A DNA stretch of 11,164 nucleotides from Aliishimia sp963922415 (GTDB taxonomy: Bacteria > Pseudomonadota > Alphaproteobacteria > Rhodobacterales > Rhodobacteraceae): positions 1 through 11,164 of the forward strand of contig CAWUIP010000114.1 of assembly GCA_963922415.1 (NCBI GenBank). The letters are read 5' to 3'. The position numbers were made by a program, and so were the translations under genes. This document shows, in pieces, positions 1 through 6,289 of the stretch. The first letter of the stretch is position 1. Every line of letters begins with the position of its first letter. A model generated the notes under the pieces. It searched no databases, was not told the DNA's origin, and saw only the letters and a program-made list of their open reading frames with translations.

Positions 1-592
1 TCAGCGCGCGCGCGCGGGCCAGGTCGTCACCTGAGGGCGTGGTTTCGGCAAGCGGGCTGCGTGTGTGGGGCGTTTGGGCTGCGACGGGGGCAACGGCGAC
101 CGAGATCGGCACGTCGATATGCACCGGGCCCATGCTGCCTTCGAGCGCGATGTTCACCGCCTTGTCGATCTGGATATGCGCCGCACCGGGCGTAAGCGTG
201 AAGCCCGCCTTGGTGATCGGCGCCAGGACCGCGCGTTGATCCAGGACTTGGTGCGTGTAGGTCTCAACCTCATCTGCGTCGATCACGCCTGACAGCACAA
301 TGAGCGGGACCCGGTCCTGTTCGGCATTGGCGATGGCATTGACGCCGTTTAAGACGCCAGGACCGACCGTCGCCACTAAGATGCCCGGCGCGCCGGTGCG
401 GTGCCAGGCGGCTTCGGCCATGAAGGCGGCAGCGTTTTCGTGTTTGGCGAGGATAAACCGGATCCCGGCTTTCTCTAGCGCGTCTACAAGGGTCAGAACT
501 TCACCCCCGGGCATCCCAAAGGCAAACCGGCAGCCAGCTTCGTATAGGCGGCGGGCCACGGCATCGGCGGCACGAATGGTCATCTCAGTCAT
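1..592 (-). CDS. Thiamine pyrophosphate-binding enzyme, acetolactate synthase-like (N-terminal part, cut by window edge)
   Basis: The first 197 codons are present and the rest lies beyond base 1. The visible part is a complete TPP-binding N-terminal domain (about residues 5-170). Residues 24-30 read AFGMPGG, followed by a KHEN motif at 50-53 in which E52 is the expected catalytic glutamate that activates the thiamine ring. The segment VGPGVLNGVNAIANA (76-90) and DRVPLIVLSG (93-102) are typical of the acetolactate synthase/benzoylformate decarboxylase superfamily, as is GPVHIDVP (155-162). The family decarboxylates 2-oxo acids, and many members ligate the product to a second 2-oxo acid. The substrate cannot be fixed because the central and C-terminal domains are missing. 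A second in-frame ATG at 583 fits the family start (MTIRAADA) about as well; neither has a clear ribosome site. The gene diverges from the sulfotransferase gene, with 115 bp between the starts. Confidence 0.9.
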   Translation of the reverse strand, partial: MTEMTIRAADAVARRLYEAGCRFAFGMPGGEVLTLVDALEKAGIRFILAKHENAAAFMAEAAWHRTGAPGILVATVGPGVLNGVNAIANAEQDRVPLIVLSGVIDADEVETYTHQVLDQRAVLAPITKAGFTLTPGAAHIQIDKAVNIALEGSMGPVHIDVPISVAVAPVAAQTPHTRSPLAETTPSGDDLARARAL

Positions 593-707
593 GCGCCGCG
601 TCGTGTCATGCAGCGCCGCGGCTTGCAAGTGACAGATGCGTTAAGGAATGTTTCGGACCCGTAGTGCACCGTTGCCATCGGGCGGCCCAGGGCGCACAAC
701 CGATGGG

Positions 708-1364
708 ATGATTATCTCGCCCGGCAGACGCTATATCTTTGTGCACATCCCCAAGACGGGCGGCACCTCGATGGCGCTGGCGCTGGAAGCGCGGGCGATG
801 AAAGACGATATAATGCTGGGCGACACGCCTAAGGCCCGCAAACGGCGGCGGCGATTGGCCGATGCCAAGACCCGGGGCCGCTTGTGGAAGCATTCGACAC
901 TGGCAGATATCGATGGGCTTCTCAGCCCCGAGGACATCGCAGGGCACCTGTGCTTCACGCTTGTACGCAATCCGTGGGACCGCGTCGTGAGTTACTACCA
1001 TTGGCTGCTTACTCAAAGCTTTGACCACCCTGCAGTGGCCCTGGCCAAGTCGCACGACTTCACCGGGTTTGTGGGCCACCCCCAGACGGACGCGTCCCTG
1101 CGGGCGAGCCCGGCGGCCCACTATCTCACTGACGCAACAGGTACGGAGCATGCGGGCCTTTACATACGGCTTGAGCACTTGGCCGAAGACATCGCGCCGC
1201 TGGAGGCGCATTTGGGCTTCTCATTGGCGTTGCCGAAGACGAACTCCAGCGAACGTGACGCGGATTGGCGGCGCTACTACACGGATCTGACAGCCGAAAA
1301 AGTGGCCACGGCCTGTGCGGCGGACATCGCGCGGTTTGGCTATCGGTTTGAGTTCGGCGGTTAA
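708..1364 (+). CDS. Sulfotransferase family protein (Sulfotransfer_2 type)
   Basis: A 218-residue protein of the PAPS-dependent sulfotransferase superfamily. The 5'-phosphosulfate-binding loop is HIPKTGGTS at residues 13-21, right after a short hydrophobic strand. The 3'-phosphate-binding motif is RNPWDRVVSYYHWL at 87-100, with R87 and S95 in the expected places. The C-terminal pattern KTNSS...RRYYTDLT...DIARFGYRF (177-214) is the usual end of Sulfotransfer_2 proteins. Such enzymes move sulfate from PAPS to a carbohydrate or other acceptor; nothing in the sequence tells which acceptor. There is no signal peptide or membrane segment, so it is probably cytosolic. An earlier in-frame ATG at 648 would add 20 low-complexity residues before the core. 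I prefer 708 because MIISPGRRYIFVHIPKTGG begins immediately before the first core strand. No strong ribosome site supports either start. Confidence 0.9.
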   Translation: MIISPGRRYIFVHIPKTGGTSMALALEARAMKDDIMLGDTPKARKRRRRLADAKTRGRLWKHSTLADIDGLLSPEDIAGHLCFTLVRNPWDRVVSYYHWLLTQSFDHPAVALAKSHDFTGFVGHPQTDASLRASPAAHYLTDATGTEHAGLYIRLEHLAEDIAPLEAHLGFSLALPKTNSSERDADWRRYYTDLTAEKVATACAADIARFGYRFEFGG

Positions 1365-1542
1365 TCGCTCATACTTTTTCCTGTGCGTTAACCAAAACCA
1401 CAGTACCGCCTTTGATTGGCCACATCCCGACAACAGTGCCCCATTCACGCCTCATTCGCGGCAAACGAAGGCCGTGAGAATCGCTCCAGATGGGGTCACT
1501 GCTACTTTACCGCGTAAGCCTGCCAGCGAAACGCGGGACACC

Positions 1543-2235
1543 ATGGGGATGGATGTTATGTTCGGTTGGACACATAAGGCGCGTGTTGCGCCACGGGAAA
1601 TGGTTGATCGCAGCGGTGCCTATGACGGCGTCCGCAGCTTTCTGGGCCACGGCTTGATCGCGGGCACTCTGGTTGCGTCCGAGCTTGGATGGCGCCCGGT
1701 CGAGGCGCTTGCGGTCGGCGACCGCGTGGCCACTTTCGACAACGGACTTCAAACCATTGTGGATGTGCGGCGCACGCAACTCTGCCTTGACGCTCTGCCA
1801 GGCGATCAGCGTCCGGTCACTGTGCCGGTAGGCGCCTTGGGCAACCAGCGCGTGACGCGCCTTTTGCCGGAACAGGGCATCGTCGTTGAAAGCGATGCGG
1901 CCCAAGACGCCTTTGGCGACCCGTTCGCACTGGTCGAAGCCGCGGTTCTGGACGGCTTTCGCAACATCTACCGCACGCATGCTGCCGAAGATCTGCAGAT
2001 CGTCACGATCTTCTTTGCAAACTCTGAGGTCATCTATGTTGATGGCGGTCTCTTGGCGTACTGCCCGACAGCCTACCTTGCCATGTCCGACATGGGCAAC
2101 GCGCGCCGACAGCCTTATGACCTTCTTGACCCAACAGAGGCGAACTTTCTGGTGGAGTGCATGGAGTATGAGGACCGCGCAGCGGGGCATTTCCCGGTGG
2201 ACGCGCCTGCCGCCGCTTATATCTACGCCGCATAA
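1543..2235 (+). CDS. Hint-domain (Hedgehog/intein, Hint_2-type) protein with degenerate active site
   Basis: A 230-residue protein recognisable as a Hint_2-type fold. Residues 41-72 (GTLVASELGWRPVEALAVGD followed by RVATFDNGLQTI) match the family opening in which a G-T-x-I/V strand precedes G-W-R-P-V-E-x-L-x-x-G-D. Residues 91-103 (PVTVPVGALGNQR) match the conserved V-P-x-G-A-L-G-N block. The residues that normally do self-processing are not seen: the start of the domain reads GHGLIAGT instead of CFxxGT, the SPxH block reads LPEQ at 108-111, and the later histidines are replaced around TIFFANSE (155-162). It is probably a structural or binding protein rather than an autoprotease, or a highly derived one; function unknown. 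In-frame ATGs at 1549 and 1558 are alternative starts. The frame stays open upstream to 1315, but that stretch overlaps the sulfotransferase gene and looks non-coding. I see no clear promoter in 1365-1542. Confidence 0.8.
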   Translation: MGMDVMFGWTHKARVAPREMVDRSGAYDGVRSFLGHGLIAGTLVASELGWRPVEALAVGDRVATFDNGLQTIVDVRRTQLCLDALPGDQRPVTVPVGALGNQRVTRLLPEQGIVVESDAAQDAFGDPFALVEAAVLDGFRNIYRTHAAEDLQIVTIFFANSEVIYVDGGLLAYCPTAYLAMSDMGNARRQPYDLLDPTEANFLVECMEYEDRAAGHFPVDAPAAAYIYAA

Positions 2236-2474
2236 CCTGTTACGCCGCTGAGGTTTTTGGGGGCCTTACCGCGTTTCGAGCCAAACCAGACACCGGTTTC
2301 GTCGCGATCATCAAGTCACATAATCTGACGCCGTCAGCGACGATCTCGAAAAGCACATAGAACCACAAGCAGGCATCAAGCTTGCATCCGGGTCCGCGTG
2401 CACCAATCGGTGCAAGGGCGTTGCCCCCAACACCAACGCTCTGGCCCGGGTGCAAGGCGGGCAAGACCGGTAGG
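2236..2474. other. Gene-free gap between convergent genes, rich in inverted repeats
   Basis: This stretch lies between the 3' ends of the Hint-protein and TlpA-like genes. A leftward reading frame (2240-2464) exists but starts at TTG inside the repeat structure, has no ribosome site and resembles no family I recognise. The gap holds a stem of TCGTCGC (2299-2305) with GCGACGA (2337-2343), a hairpin CTGAC-GCC-GTCAG (2325-2337), and the larger element at 2381-2456. The two left-hand structures share bases and are partly alternatives. No classical hairpin-plus-T-run terminator is seen. The role could be bidirectional termination, a 3'-UTR-derived RNA or a remnant of a dispersed repeat. Confidence 0.5.
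2381..2456. repeat. 76-bp nested inverted repeat, potential three-way-junction RNA
   Basis: The outer arms are CTTGCATCCGGG (2381-2392) and CCCGGGTGCAAG (2445-2456), 12 pairs of which one is a T-G wobble when read from the plus strand. Inside are two hairpins: TGCACC-AATC-GGTGCA (2399-2414), and GGGCGTTG (2416-2423) paired with CAACGCTC (2434-2441; one wobble). Together these form a three-way junction in which most bases are paired. On the minus strand it starts 18 bp after the stop of the TlpA-like gene, so it would lie in that mRNA's 3' end. Function unknown; no tRNA-like T-loop and no integron attC core motifs were seen. Confidence 0.5.
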
Positions 2475-3035
2475 TTAACTTGTGGGCAGAAGCGCGCGGA
2501 TCACGGCCCGCGCACTGTCAGACGCCCAATCAGCATCGCCTCGCATCCGCGCGATCTCTTTACCGTCCGCGTCCAAGATCACGGTGATGGGCAGGCCAAA
2601 CACACCCATCTGTGCCGACAAAGTCTGTTTTGGGTCCTGGTGACGCGGCAGGTTCGTCACACCGATCTCGTCGAAAAACTTTTTGATCCCGACAGGGGAG
2701 TTGCGCCCCGCCGCAATCGTCAGCACCTCAAATTGGTCGCCGCCAAACTCGGTCTGAAGCGCAGAGAGCATTGGCATCTCCTTGCGGCAGGGCGCGCACC
2801 ACGTGGCCCAAAAGTTCAAAAGCACCACTTTTCCTTGGTAGTCTTCCAAGCTGCCCTTGCCTGCGTCATCTGCCAGATCAAAGCTGGCCCCGCTGGTGGC
2901 AACAGGCGACGTGTGAAACACCAGCTTTTTCATATCACCCGACCGTGCCGCGATGGCGGCATCCACGTCGAAGGCGGCAGCGGGGCTGGCCCCAAGCGCA
3001 AAGCCTAGATAAAGAGCGGCAATCAGGCGTTTCAT
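2475..3035 (-). CDS. TlpA-like periplasmic thiol:disulfide thioredoxin
   Basis: A 186-residue exported thioredoxin-fold protein of the TlpA/ResA/DsbE group. Residues 1-21 form a Sec signal peptide (KR, then a hydrophobic stretch, ending ASPAAA before FDV), so it acts in the periplasm. The thioredoxin domain spans about 43-184. It has the strand VVLLNFWATWCAPC with redox cysteines C80 and C83, a downstream KEMPML helix, and the cis-proline segment GLPIT (P149). Relatives keep thiols reduced for cytochrome c maturation or other envelope proteins; the partner is not evident here. The start at 3035 is set by a GGAGG ribosome site (3040-3044) four bases upstream and by the signal peptide; an upstream in-frame extension lacks both. 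The gene is divergent from argH with only 27 bp between the start codons. Confidence 0.92.
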   Translation of the reverse strand: MKRLIAALYLGFALGASPAAAFDVDAAIAARSGDMKKLVFHTSPVATSGASFDLADDAGKGSLEDYQGKVVLLNFWATWCAPCRKEMPMLSALQTEFGGDQFEVLTIAAGRNSPVGIKKFFDEIGVTNLPRHQDPKQTLSAQMGVFGLPITVILDADGKEIARMRGDADWASDSARAVIRALLPTS

Positions 3036-3062
3036 ACATCCTCCAACGGCACAGGGTTCGAC

Positions 3063-4454
3063 ATGCAAGATACCAGCGCAAATCAAATGTGGGGCGGTCG
3101 CTTTTCCACCGGGGTGGATGCGATCATGGAGGCAATTAACGCCTCAATCGCATTCGACAAGCGCCTGGCACCGCAGGACATTGCTGGATCTCGCGCCCAT
3201 GCCGCGATGTTGGCGACCGTGGGCATTCTGAACGATAAAGATGCCGAAGCGATCCGGGAAGGTCTGCTCACAGTATTGTCAGAGATTGAAGCTGGCGATT
3301 TCGCGTATTCGGCGGCCCTGGAAGACATCCACATGAATGTTGAGGCGCGGCTGAAGGATCTTATCGGCGAACCAGCCGGACGACTGCACACCGCGCGGTC
3401 GCGCAACGATCAGGTCGCCACCGATTTCCGGCTGTGGGTGCGCGATCAGTGCGACGCCGCCGAGGCCGCGTTGATCAAGCTGATGCAGGCCTGTCTGGCC
3501 CAAGCCGAAGCCGGGGCCGATTGGGTGATGCCAGGCTTTACCCATCTGCAAACCGCACAACCTGTGACCTGGGGCCACCACATGATGGCCTATGTCGAGA
3601 TGTTCGGCCGTGACCTTAGCCGAATCCGCGATGCCCGCGCCCGGATGAACGAAAGCCCGCTGGGGGCGGCGGCCCTCGCTGGAACGTCCTTCCCGATTGA
3701 TCGGGACATGACCGCAGCCGCGCTGGGCTTTGACCGGCCCATGGCCAATTCGCTGGATGCGGTGGCCGACCGCGACTTTGCGTTGGAGTTCCTGGGCTGC
3801 GCGTCGATTTCGGCCATGCATCTGAGCCGTTTGGCCGAAGAGTTGGTGATCTGGTCGTCGGCGCAGTTCCGGTTCGTAAACATGTCAGATGCGTTCTCCA
3901 CCGGGTCGTCGATTATGCCACAAAAGAAGAACCCCGACGCGGCGGAGCTGATCCGCGCCAAGATCGGGCGCATCTTTGGCGCCCAGACTGCGCTGTTGAT
4001 GATCATGAAGGGCCTGCCGCTGACCTATTCGAAGGATATGCAAGAGGATAAAGAGCAGACCTTTGATGCGGCGGATAACTGGCTTTTGGCGCTGGCTGCG
4101 ATGGAGGGCATGATGTCGGATCTGACCGCCAACCGCGATGCTCTTGCCTCCGCCGCCGGGTCCGGCTTTTCCACGGCGACCGATCTGGCGGACTGGCTTG
4201 TGCGCGTTCTAGGCCTGCCGTTCCGGGACGCGCACCACATCACGGGCAGCCTTGTGGCACTGGCCGAAGACAAGGGCTGCGACCTGCCGGACCTTGCGCT
4301 TACCGACATGCAATCGGTGCATGCGGGCATCACAGACGGGGTCTTTGACGTCCTGACTGTGGAAAACTCGGTCGCCTCGCGTATATCCTATGGTGGAACA
4401 GCGCCGGTCCAGGTGCGGGCGCAGATCGCCCGGTGGAAGGAGATTTTGGCATGA
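3063..4454 (+). CDS. argH: Argininosuccinate lyase
   Basis: A 463-residue enzyme of the fumarase/aspartase superfamily that splits argininosuccinate into arginine and fumarate, the last step of arginine synthesis; it acts as a cytosolic homotetramer. All three conserved family regions are present: the early MWGGRF and later TARSRNDQVATDFRLW segments, the THLQTAQPVTWGHH block with the catalytic histidine at 161, and the flexible signature loop GSSIMPQKKNP with the catalytic serine at 283. The C-terminal SYGGTAPVQVRAQI is also typical. Length and ends match alphaproteobacterial ArgH, which supports the ATG at 3063 even though its ribosome site (AGGG) is weak. The start lies 28 bp from the start of the divergent TlpA-like gene, so its promoter must overlap that gene's 5' end. 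The last codon overlaps the start of the lipoprotein gene (ATGA). Confidence 0.98.
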   Translation: MQDTSANQMWGGRFSTGVDAIMEAINASIAFDKRLAPQDIAGSRAHAAMLATVGILNDKDAEAIREGLLTVLSEIEAGDFAYSAALEDIHMNVEARLKDLIGEPAGRLHTARSRNDQVATDFRLWVRDQCDAAEAALIKLMQACLAQAEAGADWVMPGFTHLQTAQPVTWGHHMMAYVEMFGRDLSRIRDARARMNESPLGAAALAGTSFPIDRDMTAAALGFDRPMANSLDAVADRDFALEFLGCASISAMHLSRLAEELVIWSSAQFRFVNMSDAFSTGSSIMPQKKNPDAAELIRAKIGRIFGAQTALLMIMKGLPLTYSKDMQEDKEQTFDAADNWLLALAAMEGMMSDLTANRDALASAAGSGFSTATDLADWLVRVLGLPFRDAHHITGSLVALAEDKGCDLPDLALTDMQSVHAGITDGVFDVLTVENSVASRISYGGTAPVQVRAQIARWKEILA

Positions 4455-4630
4455 TCCGAGTATGGGCCGTCCTCGCCCTTCTGGCTTTGGCCGCCTGCGG
4501 CGCGGATGGAGAACCGGTGACCCCGACCGCCAACTTGAATGTCGGCGTGTCAACGTCGGGGGCCTACGCCTCTTCGAACGTTGGGGTCAAAAAGGGCCCC
4601 TGGAACCTGTCGCTTGGGCGGAGCTTCTAA
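4451..4630 (+). CDS. Small putative lipoprotein
   Basis: A 59-residue protein with a lipoprotein signal: short basic start (MIR), hydrophobic stretch, and a lipobox LAAC ending at C16. After lipidation and cleavage a mature peptide of only 44 residues would remain. It is rich in Gly, Ser, Asn and Val, with a loosely repeated pattern (NLNVGVSTSG then SSNVGVKKGP then WNLSLG) that suggests short beta strands. Residue 17 is glycine rather than aspartate, so outer-membrane sorting is possible but unproven. The ATG overlaps the argH stop (ATGA), which implies translational coupling, and the DUF2834-type gene follows at once. Function unknown; I recognise no named family. The lipobox and the gene position make a real gene likely despite the size. 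Confidence 0.75.
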   Translation: MIRVWAVLALLALAACGADGEPVTPTANLNVGVSTSGAYASSNVGVKKGPWNLSLGRSF

Positions 4631-4634
4631 GGCG

Positions 4635-4955
4635 ATGCAGCCGATGCGCCTGGTCTATCTGGCCCTGGCCATTTGGGGCGCAATCCACCCGATGTACTAT
4701 TTCGTCAGTTGGTTTCAGGCCAACGGGTGGAGCCTTGGAGGCCTGATCAACAGTTGGTACGTCAATGACGGCACGCATGGGCTGGTCTGGGATCTGACCA
4801 TTGCCGCCATCGCGCTCACAGTTTGGATTTTGGTCGAAACCGTGCAGCGCCGGGCCTGGTTTAACCTGATCGCGATTGTCGCGACCTACTGCATCGGGGT
4901 GAGCTGCGGTCTGCCGCTCTACCTTTACCTGCGCGGACGGCGCGGAGCCCAATAA
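4635..4955 (+). CDS. Small three-helix membrane protein, DUF2834-like
   Basis: A 106-residue inner-membrane protein. Hydrophobic segments lie at about residues 5-24, 48-67 and 75-97, with a basic C-terminal tail (RGRRG) that should stay cytoplasmic. The pattern YLALAIWGAIHPMYYF near the start, a polar stretch NSWYVNDGTHGLVWDL before the second helix, and the closing GLPLYLYLR resemble the DUF2834 family of short membrane proteins, whose function is unknown. The gene begins 4 bp after the lipoprotein stop, so the two and argH probably share a transcript. ATG 4635 is chosen because AAGG lies just before it; an in-frame ATG at 4644 (MRLVYL) is an alternative and would remove three residues. Confidence 0.8.
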   Translation: MQPMRLVYLALAIWGAIHPMYYFVSWFQANGWSLGGLINSWYVNDGTHGLVWDLTIAAIALTVWILVETVQRRAWFNLIAIVATYCIGVSCGLPLYLYLRGRRGAQ

Positions 4956-4965
4956 AATATGGCGT

Positions 4966-4981
4966 GCGCCCGTGAGGGCGC
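4966..4981 (+). terminator. Possible terminator hairpin after the argH cluster
   Basis: A perfect 6-bp GC stem GCGCCC-GTGA-GGGCGC lies 11 bp after the stop of the DUF2834-type gene. The GTGA tetraloop is of the stable GNRA kind. The downstream sequence (TCCGTTCGATT) is only modestly T-rich, so intrinsic termination may be weak. Placement at the end of the cluster is the main support. Confidence 0.45.
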
Positions 4982-5080
4982 TCCGTTCGATTAAAACAAA
5001 AGTCGAAACAATCGCGCCTCATTTTGACCATTATCGCGCGGTACGCCTATCGCAACACCAGCAGTGATAGGCCCAAATCC

Positions 5081-6274
5081 ATGACCACCGCCACAGCTCC
5101 AAACAAAGTCCTCCTTGCAGCCCCAAAGGCGCCGAAACCGCCTGCGGCCGAGCTTTTGGTGCGCGTTGCCCGGGAACACGGTGTGAGCCCCTTCCGGCAG
5201 CTGCGCGAGATGTTCACGCTGCGGTACGGTGTCGGCAAGGTTGGGTTTGATGAATACGTCTCGACAGGCGTCTTTCGCCCTGAGCATCACGCAGCCACCA
5301 AGGCCGAATTTGTAGGCCGCTTGGGCTCGATGGCCTTGAACCTGGCAGCCTCGCCTGAGAAAATCACGAAAGTGCGGAGCTTCTTGGGCGACAAACTCGT
5401 CTATGCGGAACTGCTGCGCGGTTTGGGCGTGCCGGCCACGGAAACACAAGCGCTCGTGCACGATGAGCGGACGCTGGGCCAGAAACCGGTTCTACGCACG
5501 CCGTCCGAGCTGATCGCCTTTATGTGCAATGAAGCGCGCTATCCCATTTTTGGGAAGCCGGTGCAGGGCTCGGGCTCGGTTGGGTCGGTTCTCATCACGT
5601 CCATTGATGCCAAACGGGGCATGATGCAGTTGGGCAATGGGCGCGAGATGGATCTGGACGCCTTCGCGCATGAGGTTGTCGCGGACTATCCTGATGGGTT
5701 TCTGCTGCAAACCGCGATCCAGCAGCATGAGGCGATGGCGAACGTGACCGGTGCTGCGGTCGGCACGCTGCGGATTGTCACGCTGCGCGATCACAACGGT
5801 GTTGCACCGCTCTATCACCTTTGGAAGATTCCGTCGCCCAAGGCGATGTCCGACAACTATTGGCAAGACGGGTCGATGATTGCAGAAATCGGGCCCGACG
5901 GGCGGATCATTCGTTGTGCAAAAGGGTCTGGCTTGGATCACGCGTGGATTGAGCGGCACCCTGTTTCGGATGTCACCTTGCCGGGCTACCAAATCCCGCA
6001 CTGGGACAAAGTGCTGGAACTGGCGAGCCACACGCATGCGCTCTTCCCAGAGTTTGGCGTGATCGGTTGGGATATCGGTATGGGCACCGATGGCCCGATC
6101 ATCATCGAGGCCAACACCAACCCGCAGCACGTGCTGTATCAGCAGGCGACGGGTCGAGGCGCGCGCAATGCGCAACTCTTGCCGCGGTTTGAAGCCGCCG
6201 CCGCCGAGAGCGAGCGCAAGAAGAAGATCAAACTCGACCTGATCTTGACCCGTCTCAACGACAAGAAATCCTAG
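5081..6274 (+). CDS. ATP-grasp enzyme, sugar-transfer-associated type
   Basis: A 397-residue protein with an ATP-grasp fold. After a basic, Ala/Pro-rich N-terminus and a helical region (about 21-130) come an ATP-binding lysine in YPIFGKP (K159), a glycine-rich loop GSGSVGSV (163-170), and the catalytic and metal-binding end GWDIGM...GPIIIEANTNP (329-348) with D331, E343 and N345. The overall layout resembles the sugar-transfer-associated ATP-grasp family (ATPgrasp_ST), often found near polysaccharide genes. ATP-grasp enzymes join a carboxylate to an amine, thiol or similar group via an acyl phosphate; the substrate here is unknown and no polysaccharide genes are in view. An in-frame TTG at 5024 would add 19 residues; the ATG at 5081 is preferred, although its ribosome site is also weak. 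Lysines cluster near the C-terminus (380-396). The gene appears to be transcribed alone. Confidence 0.82.
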   Translation: MTTATAPNKVLLAAPKAPKPPAAELLVRVAREHGVSPFRQLREMFTLRYGVGKVGFDEYVSTGVFRPEHHAATKAEFVGRLGSMALNLAASPEKITKVRSFLGDKLVYAELLRGLGVPATETQALVHDERTLGQKPVLRTPSELIAFMCNEARYPIFGKPVQGSGSVGSVLITSIDAKRGMMQLGNGREMDLDAFAHEVVADYPDGFLLQTAIQQHEAMANVTGAAVGTLRIVTLRDHNGVAPLYHLWKIPSPKAMSDNYWQDGSMIAEIGPDGRIIRCAKGSGLDHAWIERHPVSDVTLPGYQIPHWDKVLELASHTHALFPEFGVIGWDIGMGTDGPIIIEANTNPQHVLYQQATGRGARNAQLLPRFEAAAAESERKKKIKLDLILTRLNDKKS

Positions 6275-6287
6275 GGTCCTGACCCTA
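6272..6287. terminator. Palindrome between convergent genes, possible bidirectional terminator
   Basis: The perfect inverted repeat TAGGGTC-CT-GACCCTA begins on the stop codon of the ATP-grasp gene and ends 2 bp before the stop codon of the leftward methyltransferase gene. In RNA the innermost pair would open, leaving a 6-bp stem. Short AT-rich flanks (ATTTA on one side, GGATTTCTTG on the other strand) give weak U-runs both ways. Position and symmetry suggest a shared terminator. Confidence 0.5.
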
Positions 6288-6289
6288 AT

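Noticed and set aside
606..1211. Leftward 201-codon frame opposite the sulfotransferase gene
   Set aside because: It is a shadow of a gene with intact family motifs, and its composition is not protein-like.
1362..1391. TTAA/GTTAACC motifs as a CtrA-binding site
   Set aside because: The two half-sites are not at the required 7-bp spacing; only an isolated half-site is seen.
1315..1542. Longer N-terminus for the Hint protein, since the frame stays open upstream
   Set aside because: The extension overlaps the end of the sulfotransferase gene and has no domain-like content; ATGs at 1543-1558 fit better.
2381..2456. 76-bp folded element as a tRNA or an integron attC site
   Set aside because: The length fits a tRNA, but there is no GTTCRA T-loop, acceptor end or anticodon layout. 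The expected GTTRRRY/RYYYAAC ends of attC are absent and no integrase or cassette array is present.
2240..2464. Leftward 74-codon frame after the TlpA-like gene
   Set aside because: It starts at TTG with no ribosome site, runs through the inverted repeats and has no recognised family. A decayed gene remnant cannot be excluded, but a gene call is not supported.
3054..3061. GGGTTCGA, resembling a tRNA T-loop
   Set aside because: No cloverleaf can be built around it, and it lies in the 27-bp gap between two start codons; a chance match.
5492..6175. Leftward 227-codon frame opposite the ATP-grasp gene
   Set aside because: It is antisense to the conserved ATP-binding region and has no recognisable motif.
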